From positions 62,001-126,000 of the forward strand of contig CAWECY010000015.1 of NCBI GenBank assembly GCA_963807775.1: a stretch of 64,000 bases of DNA, read 5' to 3'. The position numbers and the translations under genes are program-made. Under the pieces are notes generated by a model that did no database searches, had not been told where the DNA came from, and was given only the letters and a program-made list of their open reading frames with translations. This DNA comes from Bog-473 sp963807775. GTDB lineage: Bacteria > Actinomycetota > Acidimicrobiia > Acidimicrobiales > RAAP-2. The first letter of the stretch is position 1. Every line of letters begins with the position of its first letter. Below are positions 52,691 to 62,010 of this stretch, in pieces.

Positions 52691-53598
52691 TCGATCCGCT
52701 GAGCAGTCGGGTCAGTCCCGTGCGTGCTGGCGCCGCGATCTGCTCGAAGGTGGTGATGTCGCCGCGCGTAGGGACCGGTCTGAGCCGGGTGGTGCAGGAC
52801 GATCTGGTCGAAGCCCAGCTCGACGTACGGGGCGACCAACTCGTCGAACTGACCGACGGAATCGATCACGGGCTCGGTCGGCGTCCAGAGCAGCACCTTG
52901 CCGATGCTCGACGCCGTCGCGACCGGCGGCGGCGCAGGCGGCATCGAGCTCGGCGCGCTGTCGCCGGACCGCCTCGAGAATCGTCTGCGGTGTGCGCGGT
53001 GCCGCGGCCCGTGGGCCCGATGGTGACCCAGTGAGCGCCCGTGCGTCACCGCCAGCCGCAGCCCCGTCGGCCCGCCGGCGGCGATGGTCAGGGGGAGTGG
53101 CCGCTGCACGCGTGCCCGGCGTGCTCGGCGCCTCCACGGCCGCGTAGTGCGCGGTCCGGATGGTCGTGCGCCACGACGGCTCCCCGTCGAGGATCGGCCG
53201 CAGCACCTCGAGGAAGTCCCCGAAGCGGGCCAGCCGTTCCGCCGGCGGCCACGGCTCCTGCCCGAGGACCTCCGCGTCGGAGCCCTCGCTGCCCGGCCCC
53301 AGCCCGAGGTCGAGGCGGCCGCCGCTGAGGTCGTCGAGCGTGATCGCTTCGCGGGCCAGCGTGACGGGGTGGCGGAAGTTGGGCGTGGCCACGAGCGTGC
53401 CCAGCCGGATGTGCTGCGTCACCCCGGCCGCCGCGGCGAGCACGGGCACGGCGGCGTGCCACGGCCCGTCGGGCATGCCGCCCCAGCGGATGTGGTCGTA
53501 GGTCCACGCCGTGAGAACCCGCTGCGGTCGGCCCACTCCCACTGCCGGCGCGCCTCGGGCCACCGATCGGTGGGCAGGATGACCAGGCCGACGCGCAC
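52690..53598 (-). CDS. LLM-class flavin-dependent oxidoreductase (frame breaks)
   Basis: GTG 53598 (VRVGLVILPTDRWPEARRQWEWAD), followed by LTAWTYDHIRWGGMPDGPWHAAVPVLAAAAGVT and IRLGTLVATPNFRHPVTLAREAITLDDLSGGRLDLGLGPG, the classic luciferase-like core. Then LARFGDFLEVLRPIL, and a C-terminal part IGKVLLWTPTEPVIDSVGQFDELVAPYVELGFDQIVLHHP. Members use FMN or F420; the actinobacterial context favours F420. At least three one-base indels. The C-terminus (DITTFEQIAAPA) overlaps or abuts the converging YcaQ-like gene, so the stop is approximate. Divergent from the methyltransferase gene with a 36-base gap. Confidence 0.7.
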
Positions 53599-53622
53599 AG
53601 GGCCGAACCTACCCGGGCCGGG

Positions 53623-53628
53623 TACCGT
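53623..53628 (+). promoter_or_regulatory. -10 element for the methyltransferase, probable leaderless start
   Basis: TACCGT, the same -10 as in the TIG-gene promoters, lies six bases before GTG 53635 with no room for a ribosome binding site. Confidence 0.4.
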
Positions 53629-53634
53629 GGCGCC

Positions 53635-54448
53635 GTGGCCAACGAGGGCGAGTTCAAACGGTGGAACGACGAGCACTGGGCCGCGGCCTGGCCGCGGCGG
53701 GAGCGGCTGACCAACGAGGTGTCGCCCTTCCTGCTCGACGCCGTCGGTGCCCGCCCGGGACAGCGGGTGTGCGACATCGGCTGCGGCGGTGGGATCCTCA
53801 CCCTCGCACTCGCCAGGCCTGGTCGAGCCGGGCGGTGAGGCGATCGGGATCGACATCTCGGCACCGCTGCTCGAACTGGCCCGGAGCCGGGCCGACCGAG
53901 GCCGGTGTCGCCAACGCGCGAATTCGTGCAGATGGACGTGCAAACCGGCTCGCTCGGCGGCGGGCCCTTCGACCTCGCCGTGAGCCAGTTCGGCGTCATG
54001 TTCTTCGACGAGCCGACGGCCGCGTTCGGTGCCATCCGCCGCCACCTGATCCCCGGCGGCCGCCTTGTGTTCGCCTGCTGGCAGGAGGTCGAGCGCAATC
54101 CCTGGTACGTCGCGCGCCGCGCTGCGGTCGCTGCTCCCACCCCCGCCGACTCCGCCTCCTGGCAAGAGCCCCACCGGCCCGTTCGTCCTCGGCGACGACG
54201 AGTACGTGCGCGACCTCTTGGCGGCCGCCGGCTTCGTCTCCGTCGAGAGCGCGGCGCACGAGACCACGGTGCGCGCCCCGGCCAGCGCGGTGATCGATCG
54301 CTCACAACTCCGATTCATGGGGGTCCCGCCCGAGGAAGAGGCGGCGGCGCTGGCCCTGGTCGAGCGTCATCTCGAGCGATTCGCGGTGGGGCCGGACGAG
54401 TACGAGTACCCGCTCGCCTTCCGGCTGTACCAATCCGTCAATCCGTAG
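53635..54448 (+). CDS. Class I SAM-dependent methyltransferase (frame breaks)
   Basis: About 270 residues. Motif I is VCDIGCGGGILTLALA, which binds the amino-acid part of SAM. Post-I is GGEAIGIDISAPLLELAR; the acidic D of GID would contact the ribose. FVQMDVQTGSLGG and FDLAVSQFGVMFFDEPTAAFGAIRRHLIPGGRLVFACWQ are motifs II-III of a UbiE-like methyltransferase. The C-terminal half (AAAGFVSVESAAHETTVRAP) is the substrate-binding part. Three one-base indels between 53820 and 54150. Substrate unknown. The stop at 54446-54448 is followed closely by the DUF3052 gene. Confidence 0.75.
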
Positions 54449-54478
54449 GTCCACCCGCCGCTGTGCTATTCCGTTCCC

Positions 54479-54878
54479 GTGGCCGGCTACAGCGGGACGC
54501 CGCTGCCGAAGAAACTCGGCGATCGCAGAGGGCTCGACGCTGGCGCTCATCGCTGCGCCACCGGGCGTGATCGCCGGCCTGCCGCCCGGCGTCACCGTCA
54601 AGCGTCAGGCACGCGGGTCGGCGGACGTCGTGGTGGCCTTTTTCACGCAACGGAGGGAATTCGAGCGCCGGTTCGACGCCCTGTCCCGGATGATCTTCCC
54701 CTCGGGGGGTCTGTGGATCGCCTGGCCGAAACGGGCCTCGGGCCTGGAGACGACCATGCACGAGGGGGTCGTGCGCGAGGTGGCGCTGCCGCTCGGACTG
54801 GTGGACAACAAGGTGTGCGCCATCGACGAGACGTGGTCGGGCCTGCGGGTCGTGTGGCGACGGGAGCGCCGGAGCTGA
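54479..54878 (+). CDS. DUF3052 family protein (one frame break)
   Basis: About 132 residues from GTG 54479 (VAGYSGTPLPKKLG, then IAEGSTLALIAAPPG after a break near 54517). The body reads VTVKRQARGSADVVVAFFTQRREFERRFDALSRMIFPSGGLWIAWPKRASG and LGLVDNKVCAIDETWSGLRVVWRRERR, the standard DUF3052 pattern. The break is one extra G in GGCGATCGC; removing it restores the family's LGIxxG start. Small cytoplasmic protein common in actinobacteria, of unknown function. Converges with signal peptidase I, with 10 bases between them. Confidence 0.8.
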
Positions 54879-54888
54879 TCAAACCTCG

Positions 54889-55521
54889 TTAGAAGAACGC
54901 CAGCCGTGAGAGCGGCCAGATCCGGAGGTCGACCTTGCCGACGATGGCCGACTCGGGCACCGGTCCCCAGTAGCGCGAGTCGCAGGACTCCTCCCGGTTG
55001 TCACCCATGACGTAGACGTCGCCGGCGGGAATGCGATAGGGGCGGTGGAGGGAATAGGGCTCGCTGGACGGCCCCGGGTAGTTCTCGGTGCGGGTGGCCG
55101 GGGGCAGCCACGGTTCGGGTAGGACGTGCCCGTTGATGTACACGCGGCCCCGCGAGAGGGAGATGGTCTCGTCGGGCAGGCCGATGACGCGCTTGACGAG
55201 GTCCGCCACCGGAGGCCCGGCGCAGTCCTCGCTGGGCGGTGTGGCGAACACGATGATGTTGCTCCGATCGACACCGTGGAGGTGATAGCTCAGCTTGTCG
55301 ACCACGATCCGGTCTCCGATCTGCAACGTCGGCTCCATGGAGCCCGAGGGGATGGAGTAGGTGGCCAGTACGAACGTGCGGAGGAGAATGGCGATGACGA
55401 CCGCTACCACGACGACCCCGAGCAGTTCGAAGATCCAGCGGCCGGAGTTCCCCGGTTCGGCGGCGTGGCGCCCTCGACGTGCCTGCGTCGGCTCGTCGAC
55501 CGGCTCTTGCTCGGTGTCCAT
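54889..55521 (-). CDS. lepB: Signal peptidase I
   Basis: 210 residues, intact. A short cytoplasmic N-terminus is followed by one membrane helix (ELLGVVVVAVVIAILLRTFV, about residues 32-51). The catalytic serine is S61 in IPSGSMEPTL and the general-base lysine is K110 in DLVKRVIGLP. The MGDNREESCDSRYWGPVP box near the C-terminus is typical. The enzyme cleaves signal peptides on the outer face of the membrane and would process the many exported proteins of this region. ATG 55521 is chosen because upstream sequence has no ribosome binding site, while TAATAC about 12 bases upstream could give a short leader. Confidence 0.9.
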   Translation of the reverse strand: MDTEQEPVDEPTQARRGRHAAEPGNSGRWIFELLGVVVVAVVIAILLRTFVLATYSIPSGSMEPTLQIGDRIVVDKLSYHLHGVDRSNIIVFATPPSEDCAGPPVADLVKRVIGLPDETISLSRGRVYINGHVLPEPWLPPATRTENYPGPSSEPYSLHRPYRIPAGDVYVMGDNREESCDSRYWGPVPESAIVGKVDLRIWPLSRLAFF

Positions 55522-55612
55522 CGTCCGAGAAGTATTACCCGCCGGCCGGCTACGGCCTTGCCACCTGGGGAAATCCGCCGTGTGACACGGCGAGGACAGT
55601 ATGGGGGACGTG

Positions 55613-56318
55613 ATGCGTACCGTCATCTTCGACTTCTACGGCACCCTGGCCCACTGGGCCGACACCCGTGCCTCCAACTACGAGACCGTGTTCTCGGCCC
55701 ACGGCTACACGTTGGACCCGGCCGTCTTGAACGAGTACTTCTTCCGTTACGACGGCGTCGCTCACGCTGAGCACTCGGTCAACGAGGAGGCGTACGAGGC
55801 GTGGGTGCGGAGGCGTCTCCACGACCTCACCGATGCCGCCGGCGTCGACGAGGCACGGGTGGAGGACGTGGTCGAGGCGCTGCGCGTCGCCGGACCGGGG
55901 CCCGATGATCGCCTACCCGGAGGCGGAGGAGGCGCTGTCGCTGCTGCGGACGGCGGGCGTCGCCATCGGCGTCTGCTCCAACTGGGGCTGGGAGCTCGAT
56001 GCCTTCTTGGAGGAGGTCGGGTTGCTGGATCTCGTCGACTCCGCCGTCACCTCGGCGCGGGCCGGGGCGCGCAAGCCGCACCCCCGCATCTACGCCCACT
56101 CCGCCGCGGCGCTCGGCGTCGATCCCCGCGACGTGCTCTTCGTCGGCGACTCCTGGGAGCCCGACGTGCGCGGACCGCGACGGGTGGGGATGACCGCCGT
56201 CCACCTCTGGCGGGAGGACGAGCGCCCCGGTCAGCGCCCGCCGGCGCTCGAGCCCGGCGACCACCGGGTGTCGGACCTGACCGACGTCCTCGCGGTCCTG
56301 GAGGCGGTCAGCTCTTGA
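55613..56318 (+). CDS. HAD-family hydrolase (one frame break)
   Basis: About 235 residues. Motif I is FDFYGTLAH (nucleophile and acid/base Asp/Tyr region), motif II GVCSNWGWE, the motif III lysine is in ARKPHPRIY, and motif IV is FVGDSWEPDVRGPRRVGM with the Mg-binding Asp. The cap is helical and inserted after motif I, as in the haloacid dehalogenase/phosphoglycolate phosphatase subfamily. A one-base break near 55895-55905 separates the cap from the core. The in-frame ATG at 55601 is an alternative start. Probably a phosphatase of a small metabolite. Confidence 0.75.
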
Positions 56319-56604
56319 GGTACTCGCAGGCTCCACTCGCCGCCCCCGATGTCGAGGAGTGGCGGAACGCGGCGCAGGTCGCAGGTCGGCGACGCGGGCT
56401 GCGCGTCTCTCCGAAGGGTCGATGAAGAGAATCGGGGCACCTGGCGGCTCACGTCAGTGGTGATGGTGGGCTATCCCATTCTGTCGTTTTCCTACACCCG
56501 GCCCGAGGCGCTGAGGGTCCGCGTTTGAGCTGGGGGCGCCGATCAACTCCATGTCCCGGGGCGTGACGTGATGTATCGATGATGCATTCTGCACTGTCAT
56601 CGGC
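56319..56604. other. Intergenic region, nothing recognised
   Basis: No ORF or RNA gene recognised; it leads into the promoter of the GYW-repeat gene. Confidence 0.4.
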
Positions 56605-56634
56605 TTGCACGAATATTTGTTAGCTGGGTATCAT
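56605..56634 (+). promoter_or_regulatory. Promoter of the GYW-repeat protein gene
   Basis: TTGCAC (56605-56610), 18-base spacer, TATCAT (56629-56634). The ribosome binding site GGAGGGG follows at 56651-56657. Confidence 0.5.
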
Positions 56635-56664
56635 GCGTTCAGACATCACTGGAGGGGATTCAGG

Positions 56665-58127
56665 GTGACCCACAGGTATCGCCCGAAAGGCGCGCTGGCT
56701 ATTTCGCGACTGCGTTACCTAGCGGTAGCAACTTCAATCTTGGCGCTCCTGATCGGTGCCCTCGTACTCGTGGCGGATCCAGGCGAAAGCGGCGCATCGG
56801 TCATCGCTGTGTCCGGGGATGTGCTGTTCGAGTCACCGCCCCCACTGGTAGCCCTCGGAACAGGTCAAAGCGACACCGCACTTACTTTCTTCACGGAACG
56901 CACCAATTATGTTCTCCCGACGACCACACCGATAGACATCACGCCAGGCTCGACCTTCCCAGAGAAGTATGTCGGAGTTGACAATCTCACCCCAAGCACC
57001 CTTTCCGCCGGTGCCGCCGTTGACAGTTACTTCCTGTACTCCCAGCCCGTGGGACAGCCGCACAACTATTACCCCTACGCCGCAACGATCACCTTCAACG
57101 CGCCCATCCTCGGCGTGATCGTGACGACGTCAACTTTGAATGCGACGAACGCCAGCCTTGGTGCTCCAGGAACGACCTACCACACGACAGGAGATGCCGG
57201 CCTCGAGAGTGACGACAAGGTTGAACTGGTTGGAGCTGGCACCATCCGTGTCGAGTTCTACACCTCTGTCGATACGGACGACATTCGGATCATTACGGCG
57301 GCTGGACCAAGCACAGGTCCTGGCGGGACGGGTGGCGGAGGCGCTGGGGGTTACGGCCCGGGTGGCTTGGGTGGCTCGGGTTACAGCCCGGGTTACACCG
57401 GCTCGCGTCCGACGGCGGCATCTTCAACTTTGGGACGCAGTTCTTCGGGTCGATGGGTGGGCAGAAGCTCAACGCACCGATGGTCGCAGGGACGCAGGTC
57501 AGCGGGCAGCCAGGATACTGGACCGTGGCGTCTGACGGCGGGGTGTTCTCATTCGGTGGTGCCGGGTTCTATGGATCCATGGGAGGGCAACCGCTGAATG
57601 CACCTATTGTCGGCATGGCATCGACCCCAGATGGCCTCGGCTACTGGTTGGTGGCGTCCGACGGAGGGATCTTCAACTACGGCGACGCTGGCTTCTACGG
57701 CTCGAGAGGAGCCAAACACCTCAACAAACCCATCGTCGGCATGGCAACGACCCCAGATGGCCTCGGCTACTGGTTGGTGGCGTCCGACGGCGGGATCTTC
57801 TCCTACGGCGATGCCGTCTTCTACGGCTCGACTGGTGCCTTGACGCTCAACAAACCCATCGTAGGAATGACGACAACCCCTGATGGACTCGGTTACTGGT
57901 TGTTGGCGTCCGACGGTGGGATCTTTTCCTACGGCGATGCGGTCTTCTACGGTTCAATGGGCGGCCAAAAGCTCAACAAACCGATGGTAGCGATGAAGAC
58001 CACCGAAGACGGAGGTGGCTACTGGACCGTGGCCTCTGATGGCGGCGTCTTCTCCTTTGGTGATGCGAGCTTCCTCGGGTCCATGGGCAGCATCGTGCTC
58101 AACAAACCGGTGGTTGGCGCGTTCTAG
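56665..58127 (+). CDS. Exported protein with six C-terminal GYW repeats (one frame break)
   Basis: GTG 56665, seven bases after GGAGGGG; the longer frame starts inside the promoter. The N-terminal hydrophobic segment (YLAVATSILALLIGALVLVA) is a signal peptide or membrane anchor after a basic stretch. Residues about 50-215 form an unrecognised beta-rich domain (NYVLPTTTPIDITPGSTF, YYPYAATITFNAPILGVIV, DDKVELVGAGTIRVEFYT), like small stand-alone secreted beta-sandwich domains. A Gly-rich linker leads to six GYW-ASDGG-F-YGDA repeats. The first repeat spans a break near 57390-57402: frame 1 becomes frame 3, and LASDGGIFNFGTQFFGS is intact after it. About 487 residues. It lies apart from the main island but shares the repeat domain. 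Confidence 0.75.
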
Positions 58128-58269
58128 GTTCTCTTACGGATGGAGCTTGTGTCCGGCCTGTGGCGCCTCACGAGCTGGCCCACCGAGTGTTCCTCGGTTC
58201 TGAGTCACTCTCAAAATTATCGTACGGAGTGGGCTTGATCCGGTTCAGCGGACAGGTTTGCTGTGTTGA

Positions 58270-58590
58270 TCATGCCGCCTGACGGGCGGCCTTGTGGTTG
58301 AGGAGTGCTTCGTAGTCGGCGGGACTGCGGTAACCGAGCGAGCTGTGCAGGCGCCGCGTGTTGTACCAGCCCTCGAAAGCCTGGAGCACCATGACGCTCG
58401 TCATCACCCGGGCCGGGATGGTCGGTCGCCCCCGGGCCAACTCGGCATAGAGATCGGCGAAGCAGTCGTCACCGAAGAGCCGCTGTCCATGGTCGGCTGG
58501 CAGGCGGTAGAGCGAACTCTTCTTCAGCCGATCACCGAGGATCTCCCTCGGGTTCTCGAACCGTGGCTGGGCAATTGAGCGACCGAGTGC
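58270..58590 (-). pseudogene. Chimeric transposase remnant (IS1182-type N-terminus joined to IS3-type C-terminus)
   Basis: One open frame starts ALGRSIAQPRFENPREI and has YRLPADHGQRLFGDDCFADLYAEL and GRPTIPARVMTSVMVLQAFEG, the N-terminal pattern of IS1182-like transposases. It then changes without a break into WYNTRRLHSSLGYRSPADYEALL, the C-terminal end of IS3-family OrfB. Neither half is complete and the DDE core of both is absent, so it cannot be an active transposase. Confidence 0.65.
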
Positions 58591-58644
58591 CATGCCTCGA
58601 AATTCTCGCCCACCCGGGCACAAATCGCGAGCCTTTCGGTGCGA

Positions 58645-60342
58645 TTACTTCAGGGGGGTCCCAGGAGCGCCGACAGGGGGCCGGCCGTTCTCGGCCAGGC
58701 CGGCGGCCAGTGTGGCCCGGTCGTCGTCGGTGAGGGGCACGAAGTGGAGCTCCGTGCTGCCGAGCGGCCGCCACCAGACCGGCTCGTCGCACACCCACGC
58801 TTCCTTCCGCAGCCCCACCTTGGTCACCTTCCCGGTGGCGGTGACGGGGAGCGACGGCGAGATGCGCACGTAGCGGGGCACCCACTTGGGCCCGAGGTCG
58901 GGCTGTTGGCGGAGCCAGTCGGCGAAGGCGTCGGGGTCGAAGGGGTGGCCCGGCAGCAGCTCGATCGCCACCATGACCTGGTCGCCCGCCCCCGACACCG
59001 TGTCGGGGACCGGGTAGACCGCCACCACGGAGTAGTCGGGGTGGCGCGACAGGACGGTCTCGACCGGGCCGGCGGCGAAGTTCTCCGAGTCGACCCGCAG
59101 CCAGTCGCCCGTGCGGCCGGCGAAATAGTAGAAGCCCTCCTGGTCGACGTAGCCCAGGTCGCCCGTCCAGTACCAGCCGTTGCGCAACCGGTCGCGCTCG
59201 GCGTCCTCCCGGCGGTAGTAGCCCTCGAACTTGCCCGGGCCGCTGCGGTTGACCAGCTCCCCGATGGCTCGGCCGGCGTTGAGCAGGCGCCCCTCGGCGT
59301 CGATCTCGGCCGGCGGGCACTCCTCGCCCGTCTCGGGGCTGATGACGGCCAGGTCGATCCCGTCCACCGGCTTGCCCACCGCCCCCCTCGGCATGCCCAG
59401 CACCGGATTGATGGAGGCGCCGCCCTCGCTCTGCCCGTAGCCCTCAATGAGGTAGCACCCGAAGCGCGTGTGGAAGCGCTCGCGGTCGCGCACCGAGGCC
59501 TCGGTCCCGAACGCGCTCTTCAGTGTGTTGTCGGCGTCGTCGGGCTGCTCCGGCGTGGCCAGGATGTAGGCGATGGCCTTGCCGACGTAGCTGAACTTGG
59601 TGGCCCCGAAGCGGCGCACGTCGTCCAGGAAGGCCGACGCGCTGAAGCGAGGCCGGGTGGCGATGGCCGATCCCATCAGGACGACCGGGCCCCACAGCGC
59701 CATGAGCGCGTTGCCGTGGAAGAGCGGCATGGGGCAGTAGCAGACGTCCTCGGCGGTGTAGCCGTAGCCCGGTCCCGCCACCTCCGCGATCCCGGCCAGC
59801 CGGCCCTGGGTGCAGCGCACCGCCTTGGGCACGCCGGTGGTCCCCGAGGTGAAGATGAGGAGGAAGAGCGCCTCCTCGTCGATCTCGTCGGCGTGGGCCA
59901 CGAGGTGGTCGGCCTCCTCGGAGCCGGCGAAGCGGGCCAGCAGGGCGTCGTAGCGCTCGGTCCCGGTCACCAGCACGTGGTCGTCGTCCACGCCGAGGAA
60001 GAGCCCCTTGAGCAGCTCGGCGCCGTCGGCATCCGTCACCATCAACGCGCAGTCGGTGGCCCGCACGTCCGCCCCCAGGGCCTCGCCCCGGCGTGTCGGG
60101 TTGATCCCGACGATGGCCGCCCCGGCCAGCGCCGCCCCGTTGAGCCAGAACAGGTATTCGGGGCCGTTGGGCAGGAGCACGCCGATGTGGGGCAGCGCCT
60201 CGCCCAGGAGCGAGCGGGCCAGGGCGCCCCGCGCCGCGCCCTCGGCCACCGCCTCACGCCAGGTCCAGGTGCCGCCGGCGTCCAGCACGCCCGGGCGATC
60301 GTCCGAGGCCCGCGCCGCCAGCATGGCGGCCACCGTCGTCAC
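58645..60342 (-). CDS. Acyl-CoA synthetase (AMP-binding ligase)
   Basis: 565 residues, intact. GTG 60342 overlaps the stop of the upstream dehydrogenase (GTGA), so the two are translationally coupled. Adenylate-forming motifs: FLLIFTSGTTGVPKAV (phosphate loop), YGQSEGG (adenine site), NGWYWTGDLGYVDQEG (ATP ribose), and near the C-terminus LPVTATGKVTKVGL with the lysine for adenylation. It converts a carboxylic acid, ATP and CoA to acyl-CoA, AMP and PPi. Similar to the FadD17-like long-chain or steroid-side-chain ligases of actinobacteria. It could feed the acyl-CoA operon at 46.9-51.5 kb. Confidence 0.9.
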   Translation of the reverse strand: MTTVAAMLAARASDDRPGVLDAGGTWTWREAVAEGAARGALARSLLGEALPHIGVLLPNGPEYLFWLNGAALAGAAIVGINPTRRGEALGADVRATDCALMVTDADGAELLKGLFLGVDDDHVLVTGTERYDALLARFAGSEEADHLVAHADEIDEEALFLLIFTSGTTGVPKAVRCTQGRLAGIAEVAGPGYGYTAEDVCYCPMPLFHGNALMALWGPVVLMGSAIATRPRFSASAFLDDVRRFGATKFSYVGKAIAYILATPEQPDDADNTLKSAFGTEASVRDRERFHTRFGCYLIEGYGQSEGGASINPVLGMPRGAVGKPVDGIDLAVISPETGEECPPAEIDAEGRLLNAGRAIGELVNRSGPGKFEGYYRREDAERDRLRNGWYWTGDLGYVDQEGFYYFAGRTGDWLRVDSENFAAGPVETVLSRHPDYSVVAVYPVPDTVSGAGDQVMVAIELLPGHPFDPDAFADWLRQQPDLGPKWVPRYVRISPSLPVTATGKVTKVGLRKEAWVCDEPVWWRPLGSTELHFVPLTDDDRATLAAGLAENGRPPVGAPGTPLK

Positions 60343-61501
60343 GGCAGCGCCCACCCGGGCGCCCGGCGTACCAGGCTGCGGTCGATGTCGTCGACGGTCG
60401 CCGCCCCGCACAGCGCCATGGCCCGGCGCAGCTCGAACTCGTACCAGCGCAGCAGTGCCGCCACGCCGTCCGCCCCGCCCGTGGCCAGGGCCCAGAGCGA
60501 CGGGCGACCCACCAACGTGGCCCGTGCCCCCAGGGCCAGCGCCTTGACCACGTCGGGCGAGCGCCGCACCCCACCGTCGACGTACACCTCGGCCCGGCCC
60601 GCCACGGCGTCGACCACCTCCGCCAGGATGTCGGCCGTCGCCGGCGCGTCGGCCAGCTGGCGGGCCCCGTGGTTCGACACCACCACGGCCGCAGCCCCCG
60701 CCTCCACGCAGCGCACGGCGTCGTCGGCCCGCTGCACTCCTTTCACCACGACGGGCAACGGGCTCAACCCGACCAGCCACCCGACGTCGTCGGGCGTCAA
60801 CGCCGGCTCGAACTCGTGCGTCACCACGGCCATGAAACCACCCTCCCGGGCGCTCGACGTGCTGTCCCCGGCCAGGTTGGGCAGGGCCAGGTCGTCGGGC
60901 AGGTGCACGCCGAGGCGCCACTCCCGGAGGCGCAGCCCCGACACCGGTGCGTCGACCGTCAGCACCAACGCACGGTAGCCGTGCGCCGCCGCCCGGGCGA
61001 CCAGCTCGGCCGTGCGGGAACGCTCCCGCAGGATGTACACCTGCATCCACCGGGGCGCGTCCCCGACGCCGCCGCCACGTCCTCCAGGGGACAGGTGGCC
61101 AGAGACGACAGGATCAGCAGCGCCCCCACCGAGGCGGCGCCGCGGGCGGTGGCCACCTCGCCCTCGGGGTGCGCCAGCCCCTGGATAGCCGTCGGCGCCA
61201 CCCCCACCGGCGAGCTCACCGCCGTCCCGAGCAGGGTCGTCGCCGTCGAGACCTCGGACACCCCTGCCAGCACCCGCGGGTGCAGCTCCCAGCGCGCCCA
61301 CGCCACCACGTTCCCGGCCAAGAGGCGCTCGTCGTCGGCCCCGCCGGCGTAGTAGGCGTACGCCATCTCCCCGATGGCCCGCCGCGCCTCGCGCTCGAGG
61401 TCCTCGAGGTCGAGGTCGGTCACCAGGGGCGCCGACGCCGCCCACGCCAGCTCCAGCCCGTTGGGCCCCGCACTCCCGGTCCTGGCAGGATGAGCGGGCA
61501 C
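60339..61501 (-). CDS. FMN-dependent alpha-hydroxy-acid dehydrogenase (one frame break)
   Basis: About 387 residues, GTG 61501; a GTG near 61420 (VTDLDLEDLEREARR) is an alternative. N-terminal part: AYAYYAGGADDERLLAGNVVAW, TTLLGTAVSSPVGVAPTAIQGLAHPEGEVATARGAA, LSSLATCPLEDVA. After a break near 61065-61075: MQVYILRERSRTAELVARAAAHGYRALVLTVDAPVSG, VVVKGVQRADDAVRCVEAGAAAVVVSNHGARQL and VYVDGGVRRSPDVVKALALGARATLVGRP. SNHGARQL carries the catalytic histidine and the substrate arginine; DGGVRR binds the FMN phosphate. Oxidises an L-2-hydroxy acid such as lactate or glycolate. Upstream partner of the acyl-CoA synthetase. Confidence 0.8.
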
Positions 61502-61567
61502 GGCCGCATGGTAGGCGCCGCCCGTGCCCAGACCACAACCGACAACCCACCGCCACCCGGAGGTCCC

Positions 61568-62010
61568 GTGCGCTTCTCGTATGCCGAGTCGATGACCGAC
61601 CCGTCCTATTACCTGCCCCTCGCCCGGGCGGCCGAGGCGGCTGGATACGACTCCTTCGTCGTCCCCGACTCCATCGCCTACCCCGAGGTCTCCGACACCA
61701 CCTACCCGTTCAACCCCGACGGCAGCCGCGAGTTCCTGGAGGACAAGCCCTTCCTCGAGCCGTTCTCGCTCATCCCGGCCATGGGCGCCGTCACCGAGCG
61801 CATCCGCTTCGTCACCTTCGTGATCAAGCTGCCCATCCGCCAGCCCGTCCTCATCGCCAAGCAGGTCAGCTCGACCGCCGTCCTCACCGACAACCGCCTC
61901 CTCCTCGGCGTGGGCACCAGCCCGTGGCCCGAGGACTACGAGATCTGCGGCGTCCCCTGGGAACGCCGCGGCACGCGCATGGATGAGGAGATCGCCATCA
62001 TGCGCCCGTC
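61568..62010 (+). pseudogene. LLM-class oxidoreductase, truncated at 3' end
   Basis: GTG 61568, four bases after GGAGG. About 145 residues of a typical F420-type LLM protein: VRFSYAESMTDPSYYLPLARAAEAAGYDSFVVPDSIAYP, FLEPFSLIPAMGAVTERIRFVTFVIKLPIRQPVLIAKQV, LLLGVGTSPWPEDYEICGVPWERRGTRMDEEIAIMR. The homology stops abruptly at about 62005, where the expected GGxxxFHGxxY segment and C-terminal half are missing. The sequence beyond belongs to the 3' side of the toxin gene. Probably cut by insertion or deletion at the arrival of the toxin-antitoxin module. Confidence 0.65.

Noticed and set aside
58639..60978. 779-codon plus-strand frame opposite the acyl-CoA synthetase
   Set aside because: Antisense shadow of a gene with clear adenylate-forming motifs; its product has no recognisable domain.
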